From positions 1,736,001 through 1,800,000 of the forward strand of contig NZ_CP108055.1 in the NCBI RefSeq assembly GCF_036174265.1: a DNA stretch of 64,000 nucleotides, given 5' to 3'. The notes under the pieces were generated by a model. That model was not told where the DNA came from, ran no database searches, and worked only from the letters and a program-made list of their open reading frames with translations. The translations under genes were made by a program, and so were the position numbers. The DNA is from Streptomyces sp. NBC_00285 (GTDB lineage Bacteria > Actinomycetota > Actinomycetes > Streptomycetales > Streptomycetaceae). Position 1 is the stretch's first letter, and each line of letters opens with the position of its first letter. Of the stretch, positions 19,382 through 27,098 are shown in pieces.

Positions 19382-20355
19382 GCTGCGGCTCCCTTGCCGA
19401 GGGACGGGACGACGACGATCCGGCCCGTGGTCACGCCGTCGCCGAGGCGCTGCGCGGCGTCCGCGGCCCCGGCGAGCGGCACCCGCTCGCTCACCAGCGG
19501 CTTGATCGCGCCCCGGGCGGCCAGTTCGGTCAGCTGTTCGTGGCAGTGCTGGACCAGCTTCGGGTTCTTGGTGTTGTACAGGCCCCAGTGCAGACCGAGG
19601 ATCGCGTAGTTCTTGACCAGGGCGTGGTTGAGGCCGGGGCTGGGGATGGTCCCGCTGGCGAAGCCGACGACCACGATGCGCCCCTCGAAGGCGACGACCT
19701 TGGTCGACTGTGTGTAGGCCTCGCCGCCCACGGGGTCGTAGACGACATCCGCGCCCCGGCCCCCGGTGGCCTCCTTCACGGCGGCGACGACATCCTCGCT
19801 CCGCCGGTCGATCACCGCGTCACAGCCCAGCTCCCGGGCGACGGCGGCCTTCTCGGGGCCTCCGACGACTCCGATGACGGTGGCCCCGGCCGCCTTTCCG
19901 AGCTGTACGGCCGCGCTGCCGACCCCTCCCGCGGCGGCGTGGACGAGCAGCGTCTCGCCGGCTTCCAGGTGGGCCCGCCGGTGCAGACCGAACCAGCCCG
20001 TCTGGTAGCCGATGTGCAGCGCCGCGGCCTCGGCGTCGTCCAGCGAACCGGGTGCGGGCAGCAGGGCTGCGGCGTCCGCGACGGCGTACTCGGCGAATCC
20101 GCCGTACGGCAGCGCGGGGTTGGCGATCACCCGCCGCCCGTCCTCGGTCTCGCCGCAGATCTCCACGCCCGGCGTGAACGGCAGCGGCGGCCGGACCTGG
20201 TAGTGGCCGCGGCACATCAGCACGTCCGGGAAGTTGATGTTCGCGGCCCGCACCTTCAGCAGGACCTGGCCCTCGCCGGGCACGGGCTGCGCCACGTCCT
20301 CGAGGCGCATCGCCTCGCTCGGCTCGCCGTTCTCGTGCACTTGCCATGCCTGCAT
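19378..20355 (-). CDS. NADPH:quinone oxidoreductase-like medium-chain dehydrogenase (zinc-less)
   Basis: 325 residues, medium-chain reductase fold. FTPGVEICGETEDGRRV lies in the catalytic domain, followed by LLVHAAAGGVGSAAVQLGKAAGATVIG, the NADPH-binding motif AAGGVG near residue 145. The zinc ligands of alcohol dehydrogenases are absent, which favours quinone/enoyl reductase activity. It is the first gene of a three-gene operon and overlaps the following acyl-CoA dehydrogenase gene by 4 bp. A palindrome AAGCG-GT-CGCTT lies 61-72 nt upstream of the ATG at 20355. In this setting it may reduce an unsaturated acyl-CoA or quinone. Confidence 0.88.
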   Translation of the reverse strand: MQAWQVHENGEPSEAMRLEDVAQPVPGEGQVLLKVRAANINFPDVLMCRGHYQVRPPLPFTPGVEICGETEDGRRVIANPALPYGGFAEYAVADAAALLPAPGSLDDAEAAALHIGYQTGWFGLHRRAHLEAGETLLVHAAAGGVGSAAVQLGKAAGATVIGVVGGPEKAAVARELGCDAVIDRRSEDVVAAVKEATGGRGADVVYDPVGGEAYTQSTKVVAFEGRIVVVGFASGTIPSPGLNHALVKNYAILGLHWGLYNTKNPKLVQHCHEQLTELAARGAIKPLVSERVPLAGAADAAQRLGDGVTTGRIVVVPSLGKGAAA

Positions 20356-20415
20356 GGGGGGCCTCCACAGGACTGCGTCGTCATGCCGGGGTCTGACCGG
20401 GATCCCCCGCATACT

Positions 20416-20427
20416 AAGCGGTCGCTT
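20416..20427. promoter_or_regulatory. Palindrome AAGCG-GT-CGCTT, candidate operator of the acyl-CoA dehydrogenase operon
   Basis: A perfect 12-bp inverted repeat between the XRE-cupin gene and the quinone oxidoreductase gene. It resembles, from memory, the ACTAAGCG...CGCTTG-type sites seen upstream of actinobacterial acyl-CoA dehydrogenase operons under TetR repressors. No TetR gene is adjacent, so the regulator would act from elsewhere. Confidence 0.4.
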
Positions 20428-20467
20428 GTCGATCAGGGAACAGTCCTCGGGTGAACAGTCGCCCTCG

Positions 20468-21040
20468 TCACGCCTTCCGGGGCCGCGCCCGAACATGCAT
20501 CCGCTCGCCCTGCGGTCCGAAGAGGCTCAGAAACTCCGCCGGTCCCTCCCCCGTCGATCCGAACCAGTGCGGCACCCGGGTGTCGAACTCCGCGGCCTCC
20601 CCCGCCGCCATCACCACGTCGTGCTCCCCCAGCACCACCCGCAGCCGCCCCGCCAGCACGTACAGCCACTCGTAGCCCTCGTGGGTGCGCGGCTCCGGCT
20701 CCTCCGCGCGCTGCGGCACCATCACCTTGAAGGCCTGGAGTCCACCGGACTGCCGCGTCAGCGGCCAGAAGGTGCGGCCGTGCCGTTCGAGCGGGGCGGT
20801 CCGCACCCGGGGATCGCCGACCGGCGGGGCGCCCACCAACTCGTCCAGCGGGACCTGATGGGCCTGCGCGATCGGCAGCAGCAGCTCCAGGCTGGGCTTG
20901 CGCAGGCCTGACTCCAGACGGGACAGGGTGCTCACGGAGATCCCGGTCCTCTCGGACAGCGCCGCGAGCGTCACCTCCCGGTCCTTCCGCAGCCGCCTGA
21001 GCCTCGGTCCCACTTCGGCGAGAACGTCATCGGTAGTCAT
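20468..21040 (-). CDS. XRE-family regulator with C-terminal cupin domain
   Basis: 190 residues. An N-terminal Cro/CI helix-turn-helix (about 9-65, including VTLAALSERTGISVSTLSRLE) is joined to a cupin effector domain (about 105-180, with THEGYEWLYVLAGRLRVVLG and GEAAEFDTRVPHWF). Proteins of this layout often sense a small metabolite and control a neighbouring gene. It is divergent from the thioredoxin-reductase-like gene, with 65 bp between the starts, and is its likely regulator. ATG at 21040. Confidence 0.92.
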   Translation of the reverse strand: MTTDDVLAEVGPRLRRLRKDREVTLAALSERTGISVSTLSRLESGLRKPSLELLLPIAQAHQVPLDELVGAPPVGDPRVRTAPLERHGRTFWPLTRQSGGLQAFKVMVPQRAEEPEPRTHEGYEWLYVLAGRLRVVLGEHDVVMAAGEAAEFDTRVPHWFGSTGEGPAEFLSLFGPQGERMHVRARPRKA

Positions 21041-21048
21041 GGGACGTA

Positions 21049-21063
21049 TTGCAGGATCGGCAA
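21049..21063. promoter_or_regulatory. Inverted repeat TTGC-N7-GCAA between the XRE-cupin gene and the flavoprotein gene
   Basis: Four-base arms with a 7-bp spacer in the 65-bp divergent promoter region, 9 bp upstream of the regulator start. A candidate operator for the XRE-cupin protein. The arms are short, so chance is possible; the likeness to the GTTGC-N7-GCAAC sites around 0.6 and 4.3 kb may be coincidence. Confidence 0.3.
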
Positions 21064-21105
21064 AGAAGTTTGTCAATCCCGCACCGGCGGAGCAACCGTG
21101 TCGGT

Positions 21106-22029
21106 ATGACCGAGACATACGAACACGAAGTGATCGTCATCGGTGGCGGAGCCGCCGGACTGTCCGCCGCACTGATCCTGGGCCGTGCGCGGCGCCGGAC
21201 CCTGGTCGTCGACGCGGGTGAGCCGCGCAACGCGCCCGCCGCGCACATGCAGGGCTTCCTCACCCGGGACGGCATGCCGCCCGCCGAGTTCCTGGCGCTC
21301 GGGCGCGAGGAGATCAAGGGGTACGGCGTCGAGCTGGTCGAGGACCGGGTGATCGGGGCCGCCGAGGGCTTCACCGTGACCTTGGCGAGCGGGCGCGTGC
21401 TCCGGGCCCGGCGCCTCGTCGTCGCGACCGGCCTCAAGGACGAGCTCCCCGACGTGCCCGGCGTCGCCGAGCGTTTCGGCAAGGACGTCCTGCACTGTCC
21501 GTACTGCCACGGCTGGGAGGTCCGCGACCAGGCCTTCGGGGTGCTCGCGACGACCCCGCTCAGCGTGCACCAGGCGCTGATGGTCTCGCAGTGGTCGAAG
21601 GACGTGACCCTCTTCCTGCACACCCTCGCCGAGTCCGACCTCTCGGACGACGACCTGCGCAGGTTGGCCGCGGCCGGGGTCCGAGTGGCGCCGGGCGAGG
21701 TCGCCGAGCTGGTGGTCGACGGGGACCACCTCACCGGCGTACGCCTGAAGGACGGCTCGGCGCACGCACGCGAGGTGCTGTTCGTCGCGCCCCGCGCGGT
21801 ACCGCAGACCGGGCTGCTGGAGCAGCTCGGTGCCGAGCTCACGGAAACCCCCTTCGGCTCCTACCCGGTGGTCGACCCGACCGGGCTCACCTCCGTGCCG
21901 GGCGTCTGGGCGGTCGGCAACGCGATGGGCTTCGGCGAGCAGGTGGTGAACGCGGCGGCAGGCGGCTACCGGGCAGGGGCCACGATCAACGGGGAGCTCC
22001 TGATGACCGACCTCGACGCAACGCCCTAA
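21106..22029 (+). CDS. Thioredoxin reductase-like NAD(P)/FAD-dependent oxidoreductase
   Basis: 307 residues, low-molecular-weight thioredoxin reductase fold. The FAD motif IVIGGGAAGLSAALILGRA is at the N-terminus. CPYCHGWEV near residue 128 is the redox CxxC region, and VPGVWAVGNAMGFGEQVV near the end binds FAD. The NADPH domain lacks a typical GxGxxA motif, so coenzyme use is uncertain. Members of this group are often regulated by a divergent HTH-cupin gene, as here. The ATG at 21106 is chosen because the FAD motif begins 8 residues later. Its partner thiol is unknown. Confidence 0.88.
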   Translation: MTETYEHEVIVIGGGAAGLSAALILGRARRRTLVVDAGEPRNAPAAHMQGFLTRDGMPPAEFLALGREEIKGYGVELVEDRVIGAAEGFTVTLASGRVLRARRLVVATGLKDELPDVPGVAERFGKDVLHCPYCHGWEVRDQAFGVLATTPLSVHQALMVSQWSKDVTLFLHTLAESDLSDDDLRRLAAAGVRVAPGEVAELVVDGDHLTGVRLKDGSAHAREVLFVAPRAVPQTGLLEQLGAELTETPFGSYPVVDPTGLTSVPGVWAVGNAMGFGEQVVNAAAGGYRAGATINGELLMTDLDATP

Positions 22030-22076
22030 GGGGCGCGAGGAACTGCGCGACCAGCCACGACGCACCTGCAGACGAA
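22030..22076. repeat. Dispersed Streptomyces intergenic repeat, copy 1
   Basis: Begins one base after the preceding stop codon with GGGGCGCGAGGAACTGCGCG and continues through CCAGCCACGACG. Its reverse complement matches the element at 25861-25906 over roughly 34 bases with about six differences. I recall this consensus from many Streptomyces intergenic regions. It can fold through its GCGCG segments; function unknown. Confidence 0.6.
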
Positions 22077-22129
22077 AGCCCCCCCTCCGTCGACGTGTAA
22101 TCCAGCGAAGCGTGCCGCACCATGGCTGC

Positions 22130-23668
22130 ATGCTGCTTGCCCGGCTGGCCCAGGTGTCCCAGGAGGTCGCCGCCACCTCGGCCCGGTCCCGGAAGACCGC
22201 GCTCCTCGCCGAGCTCTTCCGGGACGCCGAGGCGCAGGACGTGCCGATCGTCATCCCGTACCTGGCGGGACGCCTCCCGCAGGGCCGGCTCGGCGTCGGC
22301 TGGAAGGTGCTGAGCCGGCCGGTCGCCCCCGCCGCCGAACCAACCCTGACCGTGCGCGGGGTGGACGCCCTGCTGAGCACGTTGGGCCAGGTCGCGGGCG
22401 CGGGCTCGCAGGCCGAACGGGCCCGGCTGGTCGGGGAGTTGCTGGGCGCGGCCACCGAGGGAGAGCAGCGGTTCCTGCTGGGGCTGATCAGCGGGGAGGT
22501 ACGGCAGGGCGCACTGGACGCGGTCGCCACCGAGGGGCTCGCCCAGGCCACCGGCGCGCCCCCCGCCGACGTACGCCGTGCCGTTATGCTCGCGGGCTCC
22601 CTCCAGACGGTGGCCGAGACCCTGCTCGCCGACGGCCCGTCCGCCCTCGACCGCTTCCGCCTCACCGTGGGAAGCCCGGTCCTGCCGATGCTGGCGCACA
22701 GCGCCTCCTCGGTCGCCGAGGCGGTTCAGAAGCTCGGCACCTGCGTGGCCGAGGAGAAGCTGGACGGTATCCGCGTCCAGGTCCACCGCGACGGCGACGT
22801 CGTACGGCTGTACACCCGCACCCTCGACGACATCACCGACCGGCTGCCCGAACTGACTGCTGCCGCACGGGAGTTGAGAGGCGACCGGTTCATCCTCGAC
22901 GGCGAGGTCATCGCCTTCGACGAGGCGGGACGGCCCCGCTCCTTCCAGGAGACCGCGGGCCGGGTCGGCTCCCGCGTCGACGTGACGACGGCCGCCGAGG
23001 CGGTGCCCGTCTCCCCCGTCTTCTTCGACGCGCTCCTGGTCGACGACCGCGACCTCCTCGACCTGCCCTTCGCCGAACGGCACGCGGAGCTGGCCCGCCT
23101 GGTGCCCGAGCCGATGCGGGTGCGGCGAGCACCGGTGTCGGGCCCGGAGGATGTACGCACAGCGGAGGACTTCCTGGCCGCGACCCTTGAGCGCGGCCAC
23201 GAAGGCGTCGTCGTGAAGTCCCTCGACGCCCCCTACAGCGCGGGCCGGCGCGGCGCCTCGTGGCTGAAGGTCAAGCCCGTGCACACCCTCGACCTGGTGG
23301 TGCTGGCCGCCGAATGGGGCCACGGCCGGCGTACCGGCAAGCTCTCCAACCTCCATCTCGGCGCCCGCACCGCCGACGGCGGCTTCGCCATGCTCGGCAA
23401 GACCTTCAAGGGCATGACCGACGCGATGCTCACCTGGCAGACCGGGCGGCTCCAGGAGCTGGCCGTCGACAGCAGCGGTCATGTGGTGACCGTACGGCCC
23501 GAACTCGTCGTCGAGATCGCCTACGACGGGCTCCAGAGATCGACCCGCTATCCGGCCGGCGTCACGCTGCGGTTCGCGCGCGTGGTCCGCTACCGGGAGG
23601 ACAAACGGCCGGAGGAGGCCGACACGGTGGAGACGCTGCTGGCCGCGCATCCCGAGGTGAAGCCGTGA
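22130..23668 (+). CDS. ATP-dependent DNA ligase (LigB-like)
   Basis: 512 residues from ATG 22130; the start MLLARLAQVSQEVAATSAR resembles mycobacterial LigB. The active-site lysine motif I is EEKLDGIRVQ near residue 211. Downstream are the nucleotidyltransferase motifs FILDGEVIAFD, FFDALLVDD and GVVVKSLDAPY, then the OB-fold with WLKVKP. The enzyme seals nicks using ATP, in addition to the essential NAD-dependent LigA expected elsewhere in the genome. The stop overlaps the GTG of the following NUDIX gene. The role is probably accessory repair. Confidence 0.92.
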   Translation: MLLARLAQVSQEVAATSARSRKTALLAELFRDAEAQDVPIVIPYLAGRLPQGRLGVGWKVLSRPVAPAAEPTLTVRGVDALLSTLGQVAGAGSQAERARLVGELLGAATEGEQRFLLGLISGEVRQGALDAVATEGLAQATGAPPADVRRAVMLAGSLQTVAETLLADGPSALDRFRLTVGSPVLPMLAHSASSVAEAVQKLGTCVAEEKLDGIRVQVHRDGDVVRLYTRTLDDITDRLPELTAAARELRGDRFILDGEVIAFDEAGRPRSFQETAGRVGSRVDVTTAAEAVPVSPVFFDALLVDDRDLLDLPFAERHAELARLVPEPMRVRRAPVSGPEDVRTAEDFLAATLERGHEGVVVKSLDAPYSAGRRGASWLKVKPVHTLDLVVLAAEWGHGRRTGKLSNLHLGARTADGGFAMLGKTFKGMTDAMLTWQTGRLQELAVDSSGHVVTVRPELVVEIAYDGLQRSTRYPAGVTLRFARVVRYREDKRPEEADTVETLLAAHPEVKP

Positions 23669-24123
23669 GGACAAGCGCGGGCCTGCTGTTGTTCCGGCAC
23701 ACCGGTGACGGCCTGGAGGTGTTGCTGGGCCATATGGGAGGCCCGTTCTTCGCGCGGCGCGACGCCGGGGCGTGGACCGTGCCGAAGGGCGAGTACGAGC
23801 CGGACGAGCCGGCCTGGGACGCGGCCCGCCGGGAGTTCCAGGAGGAGCTCGGGCTGGCGCCGCCCGACGGGGTGGCCGTACCCCTGGGCGAGGTGCGGCA
23901 GACGAACGGCAAGGTCGTCACGGTGTGGGCGATCGAGGCGGACCTCGACCCGGCGACGGTGGTGCCGGGGACGTTCCGCATGGAGTGGCCGCCGAAGTCG
24001 GGGCAGATGCGGGAGTTCCCGGAGCTGGACCGCGTCGAGTGGTTCGGCCTCGACCGGGCCCGGGCCGTGATCGTCACGGCGCAGGCCGCGTTTCTCGACC
24101 GGCTGACTGAGCACTCGGGCTGA
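23665..24123 (+). CDS. NUDIX hydrolase translationally coupled to the DNA ligase
   Basis: 152 residues from GTG 23665, which overlaps the ligase stop by 4 bp (GTGA). The NUDIX box runs from GEYEPDEPAWD to REFQEELGL and matches the consensus fully. The N-terminus TSAGLLLFRHTGDGLEVLLGHMGGPFF and the segment WTVPKGEYE are typical of diadenosine-polyphosphate or oxidised-nucleotide hydrolases. Coupling to a ligase suggests nucleotide-pool cleaning, or removal of by-products of ligation such as dinucleoside polyphosphates; that is inference from the arrangement. Confidence 0.9.
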   Translation: MRTSAGLLLFRHTGDGLEVLLGHMGGPFFARRDAGAWTVPKGEYEPDEPAWDAARREFQEELGLAPPDGVAVPLGEVRQTNGKVVTVWAIEADLDPATVVPGTFRMEWPPKSGQMREFPELDRVEWFGLDRARAVIVTAQAAFLDRLTEHSG

Positions 24124-24194
24124 CGTCCACACGTTGCGGTCGCCCGCGGCGCGCGGGAAGGTCGAAGCACAGTCAGCTCTTCAGGAGGTCGGTC

Positions 24195-25580
24195 ATGCCC
24201 ATCGCGACGGTGAACCCGGCGAACGGCGAGACGCTCAAGACGTACCGGGCCATGGACGAGGAGGAGATCGAGCGCAGGCTCCAGCTCGCCCAGGCCACGT
24301 TCCGCACCTACCGGGCGACGCCGTTCGCCGAGCGGGCCCGTCGTCTGAACCGCGCCGCCGAACTCCTCGACGACGACGGCAAGGACATCGCCCGGGTCAT
24401 GACCACCGAGATGGGCAAGCCGGTCAAGCAGGCCCGCGCCGAGGCCGCCAAGTGCGCCAAGGCCATGCGCTGGTACGCCGAGCACGCCGAGTCGCTGCTC
24501 GCCGACGAGGAGCCGTCGGAGACCGACGTCAAGGACTCCGGCGCGTCCCGTGCCCTGGTCCGCTACCGGCCGCTGGGCCCCGTGCTCGCGGTGATGCCGT
24601 GGAACTTCCCGCTGTGGCAGGTGGTGCGTTTCGCGGCGCCCGCTCTGATGGCCGGGAACGTCGGCCTGCTCAAGCACGCCTCCAACGTGCCGCAGACCGC
24701 CCTGTTCCTGGAGGACCTCTTCCACCGGGCCGGCTACCCCGAGGGCTGCTTCCAGACCCTGCTCGTCGGCTCCGCCGCCATCGACGACATCCTGCGCGAC
24801 GAGCGCGTCAAGGCGGCCACGCTCACAGGGAGTGAGCCCGCGGGGCGGGCGGTCGCCTCCACCGCCGGGGACATGGTCAAGAAGACGGTCCTCGAACTGG
24901 GCGGCAGCGACCCCTACATCGTGATGCCGTCCGCGGACATCGACCGGGCGGCGCGGATCGCGGTGACCGCGCGCGTGCAGAACAACGGGCAGTCCTGCAT
25001 CGCCGCCAAGCGGTTCATCGTGCACACCGACGTCTACGACCGCTTCGCCGAACGGTTCGTCGAGGGCATGAAGGCCCTCAAGGTCGGCGACCCGCTGGAG
25101 GAGGACACCGAGGTCGGGCCGCTCGCCAGCGAGCAGGGACGGGACGACCTGGAGGAACTGGTCGACGACGCCAGGCGCAGTGGGGCGAGCGTGCTGTGCG
25201 GGGGCGAGCGGCCCGAGGGTCCCGGCTGGTTCTACCCGCCGACGGTCATCGCCGACGTCGACCGCGAGATGCGCGTCCACCGCGAGGAGACCTTCGGACC
25301 GGTGGCCACCCTGTACCGGGCGGCCGACGTCGACGAGGCCGTGCTGATCGCCAACGACTCGCCGTTCGGGCTCAGTTCCAACGTGTGGACGCGGGACGAG
25401 GCCGAGGTCGACCGGTTCGTACGGGATCTGGAGGCCGGCGGGGTCTTCGTCAACGGGATGACGGCCTCCCATCCGGCGTTCCCCTTCGGCGGGGTCAAGC
25501 GGTCCGGATACGGGCGTGAGCTGTCCGGGCACGGAATCAGGGAGTTCTGCAACATCACGACGGTTTGGCACGGAGCGTGA
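24195..25580 (+). CDS. gabD: NADP-dependent succinate-semialdehyde dehydrogenase
   Basis: 461 residues, aldehyde dehydrogenase superfamily. Recognised features are PWNFPLWQV, TGSEPAGRAVA (coenzyme binding), LELGGSDPYIV containing the general-base Glu, and NNGQSCIAAKRF containing the catalytic Cys near residue 265. The motif FGGVKRSGYGRELS closes the protein. The nearest family pattern is the GabD/SSADH group, which oxidises succinate semialdehyde to succinate in GABA and polyamine breakdown. ATG at 24195 with GGAGG upstream. No aminotransferase neighbour is present, so the flux source is unknown. Confidence 0.88.
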   Translation: MPIATVNPANGETLKTYRAMDEEEIERRLQLAQATFRTYRATPFAERARRLNRAAELLDDDGKDIARVMTTEMGKPVKQARAEAAKCAKAMRWYAEHAESLLADEEPSETDVKDSGASRALVRYRPLGPVLAVMPWNFPLWQVVRFAAPALMAGNVGLLKHASNVPQTALFLEDLFHRAGYPEGCFQTLLVGSAAIDDILRDERVKAATLTGSEPAGRAVASTAGDMVKKTVLELGGSDPYIVMPSADIDRAARIAVTARVQNNGQSCIAAKRFIVHTDVYDRFAERFVEGMKALKVGDPLEEDTEVGPLASEQGRDDLEELVDDARRSGASVLCGGERPEGPGWFYPPTVIADVDREMRVHREETFGPVATLYRAADVDEAVLIANDSPFGLSSNVWTRDEAEVDRFVRDLEAGGVFVNGMTASHPAFPFGGVKRSGYGRELSGHGIREFCNITTVWHGA

Positions 25581-25605
25581 CGTCTGCGCGGCTACGATCC
25601 CCGGT

Positions 25606-25842
25606 GTGAACCGCGAAGTGACACTGCCTCTGATCGTCGATGACCGCGGGACCCTGCAGGTGGCTGCCGCCGATGTGAGCAAGCTGCTGCGCAGTCTCGG
25701 CGGACGCTGGCTGCACCTGGTCGAGGCCGGAGCCGACGGGCTCGACGAGGACACCGTCGCCGCGCTGACGATCGAGCTGGCGAAGCTGGCCGACCGGATC
25801 GACGTCGCGTGCATCGCGCACAGTAGCGGCGGCGCGCCGTAG
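25606..25842 (+). CDS. Small conserved actinobacterial protein (DUF6213-like)
   Basis: 78 residues from GTG 25606. The sequence is mildly acidic, with DVSKLLRSLGGRWLHLVEAGADGLDEDTVAALT and a helical LAKLADRIDVACIAH tail; it has no signal peptide, membrane segment or cysteine motif. From memory it resembles DUF6213. It follows gabD by 25 bp and could share its transcript. Function unknown. Confidence 0.7.
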   Translation: MNREVTLPLIVDDRGTLQVAAADVSKLLRSLGGRWLHLVEAGADGLDEDTVAALTIELAKLADRIDVACIAHSSGGAP

Positions 25843-25860
25843 GGGTGCTGTTGCGTCGCC

Positions 25861-25906
25861 GGGTGCGGGTATCCGTCGTGGCCGGCCGCGCGGTTCCACG
25901 CGCCCC
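25861..25906. repeat. Dispersed Streptomyces intergenic repeat, copy 2
   Basis: Contains CCGTCGTGGCCGGCCGCGCG followed by GTTCCACGCGCCCC. It is the reverse complement form of the element at 22030-22076. It lies just after a stop codon, in the 192-bp spacer before the type III polyketide synthase gene. The rest of that spacer shows no clear motif. Confidence 0.6.
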
Positions 25907-26034
25907 GGGCGGGCTTCTCCTGCGCCCGTCGAGGAGGCGCCTCTGTCACTGATACGGAGTAACCCCGCGCGAAGTCGCCGCTCCCTCAGGTGATCGTGGT
26001 CTGGACCAGTCTCTGAGGTGAAGGCAGGCGGTTC

Positions 26035-27096
26035 ATGGCGACTTTGTGCAGACCCTCGGTGTCCGTCCCGGAGTACGTGATCACGATGGAGGACACGCTG
26101 GAGCTGGCGCGTTCCCTGCACGCCGATCACCCTCAACTGCCCCTGGCGCTGCGGCTGATCGAGAACACGGGGGTGCGCACCCGGCACGTCGTGCAGCCCA
26201 TCGAGGAGACGCTGAGGCATCCCGGGTTCGAGGCTCGCAACAAGGTCTACGTGACGGAGGCGAAGGCGCGGGTGCCCGCGGTGGTGCAGCGGGCCCTGGA
26301 CGAGGCCGAGCTCCTGACCGCCGATATCGATGTCATCGTCTACGTGTCGTGCACGGGCTTCATGATGCCCTCCCTCACGGCGTGGCTGATCAACGAGATG
26401 GACTTCGAGAACACCACCCGGCAGCTGCCCATAGCCCAGCTGGGCTGCGCGGCCGGCGGTGCCGCGATCAATCGGGCGCACGACTTCTGCACGGCCTATC
26501 CCGGGGCCAACGCCCTCATCGTGGCCTGCGAGTTCTGCTCCCTGTGCTACCAGCCGGGTGACCTCGGCGTCGGCAACCTGCTGTCCAACGGGCTGTTCGG
26601 CGACGGTATCGCCGCCGCAGTGGTGCGCGGCCGGGGCGGCGAGGGCATCGCGCTGGAACGCAACGGCTCGTACCTGATCCCCAAGACCGAAGAGTGGATC
26701 ATGTACGACGTCCGGGCCACGGGCTTCCACTTCCAGCTGGACAAGCGGGTGCCGGCCACCATGGAGCCGCTGGCCCCGGCGCTCCAGGACCTCGCGGGTC
26801 TGCACGGCTGGGACGCGGCCGACCTGGACTTCTACATAATCCACGCGGGCGGCCCCCGCATACTCGACGACCTCAGCACGTTCCTCCAGGTCGATCCGCA
26901 CGCCTTCCGGTTCAGCCGGGCCACGCTCACCGAGTACGGGAACATCGCCAGCGCCGTCGTACTGGACGCGCTGCGGCGGCTGTTCGAGGAGGGCGGGCCA
27001 CACGATCGTGCGCGTGGCCTGCTGGCCGGGTTCGGACCCGGCATCACCGCGGAAATGTCCCTGGGCCGCTGGCAGCGCCCCGACGAGACGGCGTGA
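26035..27096 (+). CDS. rppA: 1,3,6,8-tetrahydroxynaphthalene synthase (type III polyketide synthase)
   Basis: 353 residues. The chalcone-synthase fold is clear, and the catalytic triad falls exactly at the RppA positions: Cys138 (IAQLGCAAGGAA), His270 (FYIIHAGGP) and Asn303 (TEYGNIAS). RppA condenses five malonyl-CoA units to tetrahydroxynaphthalene, which oxidises to flaviolin and melanin-like pigments. The stop overlaps a GTG in the next gene, and the P450 and cupin genes follow without a gap. The set matches the known rppA-CYP158-cupin arrangement of S. coelicolor and S. griseus. Confidence 0.95.
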   Translation: MATLCRPSVSVPEYVITMEDTLELARSLHADHPQLPLALRLIENTGVRTRHVVQPIEETLRHPGFEARNKVYVTEAKARVPAVVQRALDEAELLTADIDVIVYVSCTGFMMPSLTAWLINEMDFENTTRQLPIAQLGCAAGGAAINRAHDFCTAYPGANALIVACEFCSLCYQPGDLGVGNLLSNGLFGDGIAAAVVRGRGGEGIALERNGSYLIPKTEEWIMYDVRATGFHFQLDKRVPATMEPLAPALQDLAGLHGWDAADLDFYIIHAGGPRILDDLSTFLQVDPHAFRFSRATLTEYGNIASAVVLDALRRLFEEGGPHDRARGLLAGFGPGITAEMSLGRWQRPDETA

Positions 27097-27098
27097 CC

